Assembly: GCF_009877425.1 (NCBI RefSeq)
Contig: NZ_WXEY01000007.1
Location: 62,001-126,000, forward strand
Source: Heliomicrobium undosum
Lineage (GTDB): Bacteria; Bacillota; Desulfitobacteriia; Heliobacteriales; Heliobacteriaceae
DNA: 64,000 bases
Direction of reading: 5' to 3'
In this document: positions 24,980-33,069 of the stretch, piece after piece
How the letters are laid out: the number at the start of each line of letters is the position of its first letter
Numbering within the stretch: position 1 is the first letter of the stretch
Position numbers and translations under genes: made by a program
Notes under the pieces: model-generated
The model's database searches: none
Seen by the model: the letters and a program-made list of their open reading frames with translations, nothing else
What the model was told of the DNA's origin: nothing

Positions 24980-25591
24980 ATGGCGACCAAATACTCAGTG
25001 GTGTTCAAAAACAATTCGACGAACTTCGGAAAAGTGTGCATCTACCAGACCAATCCGGCCTTGGGTCCCGATGTGATGTCGCTGGCGTGGTTTTCCAAAG
25101 CGGCTTTCCCGACGACGACGATGACTTTTACCTGGGAGATCAATTACAGCTTTATCTGGGATGAAACCGGCGAATTGGTCCCCGGCGTTGTCTTCGATGC
25201 TTCCCAGACATGGGATGCAGACTTGCAAAACCTCAACTCGGTTACGTTCTGCAAGGAAAACGGCGCCTATACCTTCAAGAACCTGACGAGGGGCGCCAAG
25301 TCTGGCGTGCTGCAATTGACGGAAGACTATACGGTTCCGCTGAAGCAAGCGGCTGTCGGCATCGGCATGTCCGGTTCCGGAACCTTTGTGAAACAGGCGC
25401 AGCCGAACATGAACCTTTTCTTCAAACCCCATCCCAACTACTGGATCACCTTCGGCAACTATGAGCAGGGAGAAGTGCTCGACCTGACGGAAATCACCAG
25501 CAAGGCGAAGATCGAATTCAGCCCCGGCAGCTACAAAAAAGCGGTCACCTTAAAAGAGGACAACACTTGGGAACTGATGGATGTGAAATAA
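24980..25591 (+). CDS. RhiA-like protein, second tandem copy
   Basis: The 203-residue product repeats all landmarks of the preceding gene (KYSVVFKNNSTNFG, VMSLAWFSK, YSFIWDETGELVPGVVF, VGIGMSGSGTFVKQAQPNM, HPNYWITFGNY). GGGAGG lies before the ATG at 24980. Differences between the copies are mostly in surface-type residues and synonymous codons, pointing to an old rather than recent duplication. The pair likely forms one transcript. Structural or lectin-like roles are possible but unproven. Confidence 0.6.
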   Translation: MATKYSVVFKNNSTNFGKVCIYQTNPALGPDVMSLAWFSKAAFPTTTMTFTWEINYSFIWDETGELVPGVVFDASQTWDADLQNLNSVTFCKENGAYTFKNLTRGAKSGVLQLTEDYTVPLKQAAVGIGMSGSGTFVKQAQPNMNLFFKPHPNYWITFGNYEQGEVLDLTEITSKAKIEFSPGSYKKAVTLKEDNTWELMDVK

Positions 25592-25618
25592 GCCGGTTCA
25601 CAAGTGGGGTCTAGGTGT

Positions 25619-25646
25619 AAAAAAAGCCGCTGACAGTGTCAGCAGC
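25619..25646 (-). terminator. Intrinsic terminator on minus strand
   Basis: The stem GCTGAC / GTCAGC (extended by GGC) is followed on the minus strand by seven T. It lies downstream of the decayed adenosine deaminase gene and would end its transcript. Confidence 0.7.
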
Positions 25647-25693
25647 CTGTGGTGGGGGGGGAGACCCCCCATCTTTTGTTTTCGCGATCATGT

Positions 25694-26259
25694 TTAGTGG
25701 CGCCTGTCTTCAAACTCGTACAAGGAACGCTCCAAGCGAACCTGCTCAGTCAATTTCTCAGATTCGGCCATCATCCTTTCGGCCTCGTGATTGGGATGCC
25801 AGCCCGGTTGCCGGATTCCGGCGAAGGGAGGTTGCAGCAAATTGTAGTTCCGGTCTATGTATAAGCTTTTTCCCGGCAGGAAGGAGTATTCGAGGCTGTT
25901 GCGGGCGAACTCTTTCAACTCGCGGTAGGAAATCTGAAAATCGTTGACCGCTTTTACGTACTCCATCGTCAGATTACTGCGATTGATCCCTTCATCGTCG
26001 GTGTTCAGCGTGATGGGGACGCCGGCTCTGCGGTATAGGGGGAGAGGATGCCGGTCTCCGGCCACGTTCAGGATGCCGGCATTGCTGGACAGATCTCTTT
26101 TAAGAAAGCCGTCAGGAGGGGTTGATTGCCTTTGACCTCGTCAAAGTATCGAATCGTTGCGCTTTCGTCGGCAAAAACCGCCTGCGTCGGCGCCGCCAGC
26201 AGGGCGGCGACGGCGATCACCTGGAAAACTCCTTTGAACAGGTTGGTACGATGATTCAT
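25694..26259 (-). pseudogene. Secreted adenosine deaminase-like gene with internal deletion
   Basis: The N-terminal 63 codons (from 26259) encode a signal peptide (VIAVAALLAAPTQAVFA) and RYFDEVKGNQPLLTAFLK, which in secreted adenosine deaminase-like enzymes precedes the metal-binding HxH strand. The sequence then jumps, in another frame, to the C-terminal part: LSSNAGILNVAGDRHPLPLYRR and ITLNTDDEGINRS with the distal catalytic Asp-Asp pair. The intervening core with the zinc-binding His and catalytic Glu is missing and the join is out of frame, so the gene cannot make an active enzyme. Its promoter and signal peptide remain intact. Confidence 0.75.
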
Positions 26260-26310
26260 AGGCTACCTCCTTAAAAATCATTGAAATGAACTTCGGCCTA
26301 ATTATCTATA

Positions 26311-26353
26311 TAAAAAGCCCTCTTCTCGGCTATGAAAAACAGAGGAGAGGGCT
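26311..26353 (-). terminator. Hairpin with T-run in the leader of the adenosine deaminase pseudogene
   Basis: On the minus strand AGCCCTCT / AGAGGGCT (plus inner CTC/GAG) is followed by TTTTTATATAG. No minus-strand gene lies upstream of it, so it sits in the 5' leader and may be the remains of an attenuator or riboswitch expression platform. Confidence 0.55.
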
Positions 26354-26381
26354 GAATGGGCATCCTTATATTGACAATCTC

Positions 26382-26410
26382 AGTCTATGATCTCATGCTT
26401 TTTATGTCAA
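26382..26410 (-). promoter_or_regulatory. Probable promoter of the adenosine deaminase pseudogene
   Basis: On the minus strand TTGACA (26405-26410) and TAGACT (26382-26387) are 17 bases apart. ATTGACA and TGTCAAT form an inverted repeat across the promoter (about 26370-26411). Confidence 0.5.
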
Positions 26411-26727
26411 TCGATGATTGGCGCAAGGCCTGATTGGTTGGAAGAATGCCTTTTTTGGCAGACGGCGCGACTGAATCATGACGGAAGGAAATGCCACGGG
26501 TTGGCCTGGAAATTGACCATATTCGCTTGACTTGATTCGTGAAATCGGTTACGCTACATCTTAGTCAAAATGAGAGGATGACCTTGATGCGCTTCTAATC
26601 CTATCAAAAGCAAACAATGGTTCTCGAAAAAGAACTTGTTTCTGGATAGGATTCGTGCGCGCATTTTTAACCAAAAGGTACATGTCAACCGGTGGCGTCA
26701 CCGGGGCTATGATCTTTTTGCCGCATC

Positions 26728-26756
26728 GCCTCCTGTCCAGAAACGGATCAGGAGGC
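26728..26756 (+). promoter_or_regulatory. Hairpin sequestering the ribosome binding site of the MFS gene
   Basis: GCCTCCTG (26728-26735) is fully complementary to CAGGAGGC (26749-26756), which contains the AGGAGG ribosome site 8 bases before the ATG at 26764. If the stem forms, translation is blocked. The interval 26411-26727 holds a possible plus-strand promoter (TTGACT at 26527, weak -10) and no convincing gene. Confidence 0.65.
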
Positions 26757-26763
26757 TTTATTT

Positions 26764-27996
26764 ATGTCCAAAACGGGTCTTGCGCTGTTGCGCAACCGCG
26801 TGGTGCAGGCGATCCTGCTCTCCGGTGTCTTTCTTCAGATCGGGATCTGGGTGCGCAATTTCGCCGTGCTGCTCTATGTGGTGGAGATGACCGGGGAGGA
26901 CCCCTTCGCCGTCTCGATGGTCTCTGTCGCCGAGTTTGCGCCCATCTTCCTGTTTTCCTTTATCGGCGGCACCTTTGCCGACCGCTGGCGGCCGAAGCGT
27001 ACCATGATCTGGTGCGAGTTTCTCAGCGCCCTGTCGGTCTTCGCCGTCTTGTTGACCCTGATGGCCGGCTCCTGGCAGGCCGTCTTTTTCTCCATGTTCT
27101 TTTCGGCCATCCTGTCGCAGTTCTCGCAACCCTCTGGGTTGAAGCTGTTCAAACTGCACGTGGCCGGCGACCAGGTGCAGGAAGCCATGTCCCTGTACCA
27201 GACCGTCTTTTCCGTTTTCATGGTCTTTGGCCCGATCCTGGGGACCTTTATCTTTCAGGCTTTCGGGATTTACCTCTCTCTCGCTGTCACCGGGCTGGCG
27301 TTCCTGCTGTCTGCGGCAGCCCTGCTGGTGCTTCTGCCGGAGAAGGATCCGCACGAAACGACGCGGATCCAGTCGGCGGTGCGCAAAGAGATGGTCGAGG
27401 GTGTCCGCTACGTCCTGGCCAATCGGTCGCTGACCCTGCTAGGCGCCTGTTTTTTGGCTGCCGGCTTGGGCCTCGGCGTGATTCAGCCATTAGGCGTGTT
27501 TCTGGTGACGGAACGGTTGGGCCTGGCCAAAGAAAGCTTGCAGTGGCTGCTCACCGCCTACGGAATCGGCACCATCTTGGGCGGTTTCTTGACGATGAAC
27601 CTGGCCAGCCGGCTGGCGCCGCAAAAACTGCTCGTCGTGGGCATGTTTTTCGACGCCCTCGGCATGGTGATCACCGGGGTGTCGACTGTGCCCTGGCTGA
27701 CTATCCTGGCTCACCTGCTCAGCGGGCTTTCGCTCCCGAGCATCGTCACCGGTATCAATACGATGATCCTGCAAAACACGGAGACGGATTTTGTCGGTCG
27801 CGTCAACGGCATCCTCAACCCCTTGTTCACCGGTGCGATGGTCGTCACCATGTCGGCAGCGGGATTGCTCAAGCAGTGGTTCCCTCTTGTCGCCTTGTAC
27901 ATCGCCGCTGGGGCGTGCTTTTTCGTGGGGCTTCTGTTTATCCTGCCTCTGTATAATCTGCCGGCTGTGGGGAAGGAACTGAGCAGTCAGTCGTAA
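26764..27996 (+). CDS. MFS exporter, macrolide-efflux-like
   Basis: The 410-residue protein has about twelve membrane segments and the MFS loop motif between helices 2 and 3 (GGTFADRWRPKRTM). Its overall pattern (LLSGVFLQIGIWVRNFAVLLYV start, GEDPFAVSMVS, FFSAILSQFSQPS, RVNGILNPLF) matches the MFS_3/Mef-like drug exporter group. Substrate cannot be read from sequence. Its ribosome site is buried in a leader hairpin, an arrangement seen in inducible resistance genes. A strong terminator follows. Confidence 0.82.
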   Translation: MSKTGLALLRNRVVQAILLSGVFLQIGIWVRNFAVLLYVVEMTGEDPFAVSMVSVAEFAPIFLFSFIGGTFADRWRPKRTMIWCEFLSALSVFAVLLTLMAGSWQAVFFSMFFSAILSQFSQPSGLKLFKLHVAGDQVQEAMSLYQTVFSVFMVFGPILGTFIFQAFGIYLSLAVTGLAFLLSAAALLVLLPEKDPHETTRIQSAVRKEMVEGVRYVLANRSLTLLGACFLAAGLGLGVIQPLGVFLVTERLGLAKESLQWLLTAYGIGTILGGFLTMNLASRLAPQKLLVVGMFFDALGMVITGVSTVPWLTILAHLLSGLSLPSIVTGINTMILQNTETDFVGRVNGILNPLFTGAMVVTMSAAGLLKQWFPLVALYIAAGACFFVGLLFILPLYNLPAVGKELSSQS

Positions 27997-28005
27997 TAAA
28001 TGAGA

Positions 28006-28042
28006 AACGCCGCCAGAACGGATTTGTTCAGGCGGCGTTTTT
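28006..28042 (+). terminator. Intrinsic terminator after the MFS gene
   Basis: AACGCCGCC / GGCGGCGTT followed by TTTCC; the T-run continues the arm (GTTTTT). Confidence 0.8.
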
Positions 28043-28050
28043 CCGATGAA

Positions 28051-28377
28051 TCAACCTTTTTCGATGTACTGCACGACGATCCGGCGAAAACCGACCATCC
28101 CTTTCAGGGCTTTTACTAAATGCTCATCAATGATACCCTGTTGATGAAGGATTTCAAACATCTCGCGGCTGTTTTTAGGAAGACCCCATCCACGCGCGGC
28201 GATTACATGGGCAGCCATATCGATGGCGATCTCGCACATGCGCTGGATATTGAGCACGATGGCATCCTGTTTGGTGTAATTGGTCAAATTGTCCGGGTTC
28301 TGGGCGTATTCCTCTTGAACGCGCCGCCAACAGCGTTCTATGCTTTCGCGTTTGTTCCAGGCTACATCAGGAATCAT
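28051..28377 (-). CDS. HepT-like HEPN protein, short and without the usual catalytic His
   Basis: The 108-residue protein matches the DUF86/HepT family: RESIERCWRRVQEEY, NLTNYTKQDAIVLNIQRMCEIAIDMAAHVIA, GWGLPKNSREMFEIL and the end MVGFRRIVVQYIEKG. In active HepT toxins this last segment reads RN-x3-H-(x)Y; here the His position is Gln. The protein also stops about 25 residues earlier than usual family members. It is therefore probably a weakened or dead toxin. The ATG at 28377 overlaps the end of the MntA gene by 11 bases. Translation from an earlier ATG (28407) is possible. Confidence 0.75.
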   Translation of the reverse strand: MIPDVAWNKRESIERCWRRVQEEYAQNPDNLTNYTKQDAIVLNIQRMCEIAIDMAAHVIAARGWGLPKNSREMFEILHQQGIIDEHLVKALKGMVGFRRIVVQYIEKG

Positions 28378-28783
28378 GGGCGCGCATCCTCTCTCTTTCG
28401 GCATCAAAGATACACTGGCGCTCCTCGTTCAACCGGGCGTATTTCTTCAGTGTTAAGGCATGGAAGGCGAGCAGTCGTTCACTATTACGGCAGAAGATGA
28501 CCTGGCCTGTAGACAATATCTGCGCTTGAAACACCGTAGAAGCCGTCGATAGGTCGATGAGGTCCACATCGCGATTCAGCGAGAGGGACAATTCCTGACT
28601 AAGGCGAAAAAGGGCAAGTTCATCCAAGGACCTGTCTGCGAGAAAAGCGACATCGATATCGCTCTCCGGGCCCAGTCGGTTCTTCGCTCCCGAACCGAAC
28701 AAGACAATCGCAATTGGCGAAAGCCTTTCTTTCAATATGGAGATAATCAAGGACTTTTCGGCTTCTAAAGAGAAGGTTGCCAT
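28367..28783 (-). CDS. MntA-like nucleotidyltransferase antitoxin
   Basis: The 138-residue protein has the MNT motif LFGSGAKNRLGPESDIDVAFL with GS and the SDID metal site, and a third acidic residue in DVDLIDL. In type VII systems MntA AMPylates and so silences HepT. It is the upstream gene of the pair, as expected for this family. Its C-terminal 30 residues are strongly charged (EERQCIFDAERERMRAHDS). It is a different subfamily from the MNT gene at 13062. Confidence 0.82.
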   Translation of the reverse strand: MATFSLEAEKSLIISILKERLSPIAIVLFGSGAKNRLGPESDIDVAFLADRSLDELALFRLSQELSLSLNRDVDLIDLSTASTVFQAQILSTGQVIFCRNSERLLAFHALTLKKYARLNEERQCIFDAERERMRAHDS

Positions 28784-29070
28784 GGGAAGCCTCCCGTCCG
28801 GTATGTTGATTGAAAATCTTATATAACATTATCATATCATTTTCCTGATATTGTAATCAATCGGAGAGACGATTTTCTCCCGATTTACTTATTTGGTATA
28901 CGCCATTCTCCATTCATCATTTTGCATCCCCATCATTGACCTTTTTCAGCCCGTTTTCATTGTTTCGTCTTATGGTGAAGTGGGAAGATAAACCCGAACG
29001 GCGAAGAACCGACCTGCCGCAACCTATCGCGGCTGTGGAGGTCGAGCGCCGGGGGTATGAGGTGATTCCA

Positions 29071-29742
29071 TTGCGCATTTTGCTGGCCGAAGACGACCAG
29101 CGGCTGGGCAAACTGATCGACCACATGCTGAAAAGGGAAGGCCATGAGGTCGACTGGGTGCAGCGCGGCGACGACGCCTATCATTACGCCAAGGCGTCCC
29201 ATTATGATTTGTTCATTCTCGATTGGATGATGCCGGTCATGGACGGCGTGACCCTCTGCCGCCAGTTGCGGCAGGACGGTTTTCAGTGCCCGATTCTCAT
29301 GTTGACGGCCAAGGATGCCGTAGAGGATCGGGTGCAGGGCCTGGACGCCGGCGCTGACGACTACCTGGTCAAACCTTTCGCGTCGGCTGAGTTGATGGCC
29401 CGGCTGCGGGCGCTTTCCCGCCGTAGCAAAGTTCCCTTGCAGGAAGAGATCGTCCAGGTGGCCGACCTGGTTTTAAACCGCAACCGTCACTCGGTGACGC
29501 GCGGCGGCGAGGAGATCACCCTGACCAGCCGCGAGTTTGCCTTGCTCGATCTGCTGGTGCAGAACAAGGGACAGGTGCTTCCCCGCGAGATGATCATGGA
29601 GCGGGTCTGGGGGTTTGACGCCGATGTGACCGACAACACCCTGGACGCCTATATCCGATTGCTGCGCAAAAAAATCGAACCCCCCGGCGCCGCCAAGTTG
29701 ATTCACAACATCCGGGGCGTTGGCTACACACTGGAGGAATAG
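29071..29742 (+). CDS. OmpR-family response regulator
   Basis: The 223-residue protein has a receiver domain (LLAEDDQ acidic pair, LFILDWMMPVMDG with the phospho-acceptor Asp, LTAKDA and DDYLVKPF with the conserved Lys) and an OmpR-type winged helix (EFALLDLLVQNKGQVLPREMIMERVWG, NTLDAYIRLLRKKIE, IRGVGYTLE). I use the TTG at 29071, spaced 6 bases from GAGGTG; an upstream frame to 28936 adds residues not found in the family. The histidine kinase gene follows after 2 bases. Nothing is seen in 28784-29070. Confidence 0.9.
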   Translation: MRILLAEDDQRLGKLIDHMLKREGHEVDWVQRGDDAYHYAKASHYDLFILDWMMPVMDGVTLCRQLRQDGFQCPILMLTAKDAVEDRVQGLDAGADDYLVKPFASAELMARLRALSRRSKVPLQEEIVQVADLVLNRNRHSVTRGGEEITLTSREFALLDLLVQNKGQVLPREMIMERVWGFDADVTDNTLDAYIRLLRKKIEPPGAAKLIHNIRGVGYTLEE

Positions 29743-29744
29743 CC

Positions 29745-31217
29745 GTGTTTACGCGGATCCGCGCGCGCCTGACCCTGGGATATGCCGCGTTGATGATCGT
29801 CATCCTGGTTGCCTTTACCGGGATCACCTACGGCCTGCTGCACTCCATCCTCCAGCAGGAGGAGCGGCAGGAGATGAAAATGATGCTGTCCAGGGTCGCT
29901 GATCAGCAGTTGAATGAGATGAAGCGACGGGCTCGTCTGCGCGGTCCCAACGATGTGACGGTGGAACAAAAGCGGGAAAGAAGATATGCGCCGCTCCGCG
30001 ACGGCGCTGAAGGGGAGCGGGACGCTGTCGGTTCTGGGTATGCCGACTACGCCGCAAGAGGCAACGACGAGGACAAACTCGACGATGACGCCGATGGGGC
30101 GAAGCGCGGCGGCAACCGATTCGTCTTCCTGCTCACGCTTGACGAGCGGGGAACCGTGCTTCGCAGCGTCGATGAGTATCCCGCCCTGCGTCCGCAGATC
30201 ATGGAAGCGGTGCAGCAGTGGAGACCAGCCGCTTTCGAGACGAGAGGCGCCCATTTTTCCGAAGAAGACCGAAGCGAATTGCACATCCTGCTGGGGGCGC
30301 AGCCGGTGCTCGACCACGGCCGGTTTGCCGGAATGGTCTATGCCGGCATGGATGTGAGCGATTCCCGCCATGTCCTCTACCGCCTGCTTTTTGTCCTGGG
30401 CGCCCTGTCGATCCTCTTTCTGCTGTTGGCCGCTGGCGCCGGCTATTACATGGCCGGAAGAGCCATGGTGCCGATCATCCACTCCTTTCATCGCCAGCGC
30501 GAGTTTGTCGCCGACGCATCCCACGAACTGCGCACGCCCTTGAGCATCCTCCAGTCGTCCATCGATGTGATCGAGGCTGACGATGGGCGCAACCTGTCCG
30601 AGTTTTCCCGGCAGGTGCTGGCAGACATGAAAGACGAGGTCGGGCGCATGACCCGCCTGGTTGGCGACCTGCTCACGCTGGCCCGCGCCGATTCGGGGAA
30701 ACTGGAGTTGCAACGGGAGTCTTTCGACCTGCGCCCTGTGGCGGAACAGCTGTTTCGCACCTTCCAACACCGGGCGAACGCGCAGGGATTGACGCTGGAG
30801 ATGGACGGACCGCCGAGTCTTCCCGTTTTCGTCGACCGGGAGCGTGTCACCCAACTGCTCTGCATCCTTTTGGATAACGCCGTCAAGTACACGCCGGAAG
30901 GCGGCAAGGTCAGCCTCTCGCTGGCGCGGGCCGGCGGGGGGCATAACGATACCCTGCAAGTGAAGGTTCAGGATACGGGGATCGGCATCAGTCCCGAGGA
31001 CCAGCAACACATCTTTGAGCGCTTTTACCGGGCCGACAAGGGCCGCTCCCGGCAAGCCGGCGGTGTCGGCCTCGGCCTTAGCATCGCCCACTGGATCGTC
31101 GAGGCCCACGGCGGGACGATCCGCGTGGAAAGCGCGCCGGGCAAAGGGAGCAGTTTTATTGTCCTTGTGCCGGTAAAAGAGCAACGCGCCGTTGTTGCGC
31201 TGAATAGTAACCATTAA
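29745..31217 (+). CDS. Membrane sensor histidine kinase
   Basis: The 490-residue protein has a membrane segment at residues 10-30, an extracytoplasmic domain of about 190 residues with a highly charged, variable stretch (about residues 70-125, Arg/Asp/Glu-rich), a second membrane segment (LFVLGALSILFLLLAAGAGYYMAG), the phospho-acceptor box SHELRTPLSILQ (about residue 262) and the ATPase N, G1, F and G2 boxes (LLDNAVKYTPEGG, VQDTGIGISPEDQ, FERFYRADKG, GVGLGLSIAHWIV). It pairs with the regulator directly upstream. The redox genes that follow may be its targets. Confidence 0.9.
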   Translation: MFTRIRARLTLGYAALMIVILVAFTGITYGLLHSILQQEERQEMKMMLSRVADQQLNEMKRRARLRGPNDVTVEQKRERRYAPLRDGAEGERDAVGSGYADYAARGNDEDKLDDDADGAKRGGNRFVFLLTLDERGTVLRSVDEYPALRPQIMEAVQQWRPAAFETRGAHFSEEDRSELHILLGAQPVLDHGRFAGMVYAGMDVSDSRHVLYRLLFVLGALSILFLLLAAGAGYYMAGRAMVPIIHSFHRQREFVADASHELRTPLSILQSSIDVIEADDGRNLSEFSRQVLADMKDEVGRMTRLVGDLLTLARADSGKLELQRESFDLRPVAEQLFRTFQHRANAQGLTLEMDGPPSLPVFVDRERVTQLLCILLDNAVKYTPEGGKVSLSLARAGGGHNDTLQVKVQDTGIGISPEDQQHIFERFYRADKGRSRQAGGVGLGLSIAHWIVEAHGGTIRVESAPGKGSSFIVLVPVKEQRAVVALNSNH

Positions 31218-31247
31218 AGCTTCGCGGAGCAGACATTTCTGCGACCA

Positions 31248-31304
31248 CATGAAACCGCCCACTGCCCATCCTCTTTTTGGATGGCAGAGGCGGTTTCTGC
31301 ATGT
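31248..31304 (+). terminator. Hairpin downstream of the two-component system
   Basis: GAAACCGCC / GGCGGTTTC with an inner CCATCC/GGATGG stem. No T-run follows, so it may be a processing or stabilising element. No gene is seen between 31218 and 31432. Confidence 0.5.
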
Positions 31305-31432
31305 GATTGGACTGTTTGCGCCAGCAATGGCGGCGCGCAGTGAATGTAGTGGATGTAAATGATCGGATGGGTGAAGCGTCCCTTTCAGAACAATTTCAGT
31401 TTTTCCAGGTAAAGTATGGGGGTAATGCGTTT

Positions 31433-32020
31433 ATGGGGGGGCATCGAGTGATAACGGGATTGATCTGGCGGGTCACCTGGTCTGGAGCGGGGCTTCTTGT
31501 TTTCTGGTGGCTGGGATATGTTCTCGGCGACCAATTGCACCGAAACGGCTGGCTCCACGCCCTCTACTGGGCCGGGATCGCAGGCACGTTGATGGTGCTC
31601 CTTGCCTTGGGCTATTCGATCAAAAAACGGTATAAAGCGTTCCCTGGTCGCATGGTTTTTTGGCTACAGGCGCATGTCGTACTGACAGTGCTGGGAAACC
31701 TCCTGATCTGCATTCACGTAGGTGGAAGAACCCATGCCCTCGTGCCTTGGATGACCTTCATCGTCTTTTTAATTGTCATGATCAGTGGGCAGATTGGATA
31801 CTTCCTCCACTTTTATATCAAGCAGAAGCTGGCGGCGACGAAACGGGCGCTGCTGGAGCAGGGGAACAGCAGGGAAGAGGCGGAGGAAGAATTGGCCTGG
31901 GTGATCGCCGGGGAGAATCTGCTCTCCGGGTGGCGGCGGGTGCATTTTCCCTTGAACATCACTCTAGCGCTCGCCTTGACACTGCATATCGTTTCGGCCG
32001 TCTACTACAGGGGTTGGTGA
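31433..32020 (+). CDS. Membrane protein, b-type cytochrome-like
   Basis: The 195-residue protein has four to five membrane segments with histidines placed inside or at the ends of helices (LHALYWAG, WLQAHVVLTVLGNLLICIHVGG, LHFYIK, HFPLNITLALALTLHIVSAVYY), as in haem b-binding cytochrome subunits. The ATG at 33 or the GTG at 31448 could start it; both follow G-runs. It precedes the multihaem cytochrome gene by 11 bases, so a membrane haem b protein handing electrons to or from an exported cytochrome c is the likely arrangement. Haem ligation is inferred. Confidence 0.65.
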   Translation: MGGHRVITGLIWRVTWSGAGLLVFWWLGYVLGDQLHRNGWLHALYWAGIAGTLMVLLALGYSIKKRYKAFPGRMVFWLQAHVVLTVLGNLLICIHVGGRTHALVPWMTFIVFLIVMISGQIGYFLHFYIKQKLAATKRALLEQGNSREEAEEELAWVIAGENLLSGWRRVHFPLNITLALALTLHIVSAVYYRGW

Positions 32021-32031
32021 GGGGAGCGGAC

Positions 32032-32874
32032 ATGACGCCAGGGATAAAAAAAATCATCCTTCTTTCCTTCGCGCTGATCGCTGTCTGCGCCGTCGCCTTC
32101 AGCCTGCAAGAACATATGTTGCCAGAATCCTTCTACTCGCCGGGCCACCTGTCGGAGGCCCATGCAGAAAACGTGGCAGGCTGCGCCGACTGTCACCGCC
32201 CTTGGACCAAGGTGACATCTGAAAGTTGCGCGACCGCTGATTGTCACAGCCGTGAAAAGATGGCCCTTCAGATGACCAAGGATCTGCTGAGCTTTCATGA
32301 GAAAAAGCAAAGCGATGATTGCATGACCTGCCATCGGGAACACCGAGGCGCGACGGCGACCGCGAGCGCCCAGTTCGATCACAGCATGGCTGACATCAAA
32401 CAGCGTTGCGCCGAGTGTCACGAAGGGCCGAAGAACCATGAAGACGCCTTCGGGAATGACTGCGCCGCCTGCCACAGCGTGGAGGCGTGGAAACCGGCCA
32501 CCTTTGACCATAGCAAGTATTTTCGGCTTACTGGCGACCACCAACTCTCCTGTGCGGAGTGCCACCCTGGCGGTGACTATAAGACCTATACCTGCGTGTC
32601 TTGCCACAGTGAAAGCGAAATGCTTCGCGAACACCATACATCCAACTATGCCAGGATCGAGAACTGCGTTGAATGTCATAACGGGAAGCGGAGCTTCACG
32701 GAGCGGTCCCGGCGAGATGGCGCCGATAGTTTTGGAGATTTCCGAACAGACCGGTTCAAAGAAGAACCCAATGGGGAGTATCGCTCAGACAGGTCCCTTC
32801 GAGAGGATGACAGGATCTATCGAAGAGAGGATGGGCGACGCAGTCGGGATTATAGGGAATTCCACAGCCATTAA
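32032..32874 (+). CDS. Exported multihaem cytochrome c
   Basis: The 280-residue protein has an N-terminal uncleaved or cleavable signal segment (ILLSFALIAVCAVAFSL) followed by eight putative haem-attachment motifs: seven CxxCH (CADCH, CMTCH, CAECH, CAACH, CAECH, CVSCH, CVECH) and one CX4CH (CATADCH, second in order). Additional histidines such as SFHEKK, FDHSM and FDHSKY are well placed as distal ligands, as in cytochrome c3-like proteins. The last 60 residues carry no haem and are very rich in Arg, Asp and Glu. It probably forms an electron conduit with the membrane protein encoded upstream. Confidence 0.85.
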   Translation: MTPGIKKIILLSFALIAVCAVAFSLQEHMLPESFYSPGHLSEAHAENVAGCADCHRPWTKVTSESCATADCHSREKMALQMTKDLLSFHEKKQSDDCMTCHREHRGATATASAQFDHSMADIKQRCAECHEGPKNHEDAFGNDCAACHSVEAWKPATFDHSKYFRLTGDHQLSCAECHPGGDYKTYTCVSCHSESEMLREHHTSNYARIENCVECHNGKRSFTERSRRDGADSFGDFRTDRFKEEPNGEYRSDRSLREDDRIYRREDGRRSRDYREFHSH

Positions 32875-33069
32875 ATCCTTTGCAGTTCACAAAACAGTCA
32901 CGGATCTTTCAGGGTAATTTCAGCTTCGATTGGTAAAGTAAAGGTGTCAAAGGAAATCGAACCAGAAAGACCTCTCACGGGTGAGACAGTTGGATGACCG
33001 ACCGATGCCCAGCCCTGCGGAAAGGGAGGGTATTCGACTGAAACAAAGGGAAAAAGGAGATGCGTTACC

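Noticed and set aside
26260-26420. Purine riboswitch upstream of the adenosine deaminase pseudogene
   Set aside because: The conserved three-way-junction sequences of purine aptamers (for example TTTCTACC) are absent; only a promoter and a terminator-like hairpin can be supported.
26655-27956. 433-codon frame overlapping the MFS gene in another frame
   Set aside because: It overlaps almost the whole MFS gene and translates to Arg/Gly-rich sequence; only its first part could act as a leader peptide.
29724-31262. 512-codon open frame on the minus strand opposite the histidine kinase gene
   Set aside because: It is a shadow of the GC-rich kinase gene: no domain is recognisable, while the plus strand has all kinase boxes.
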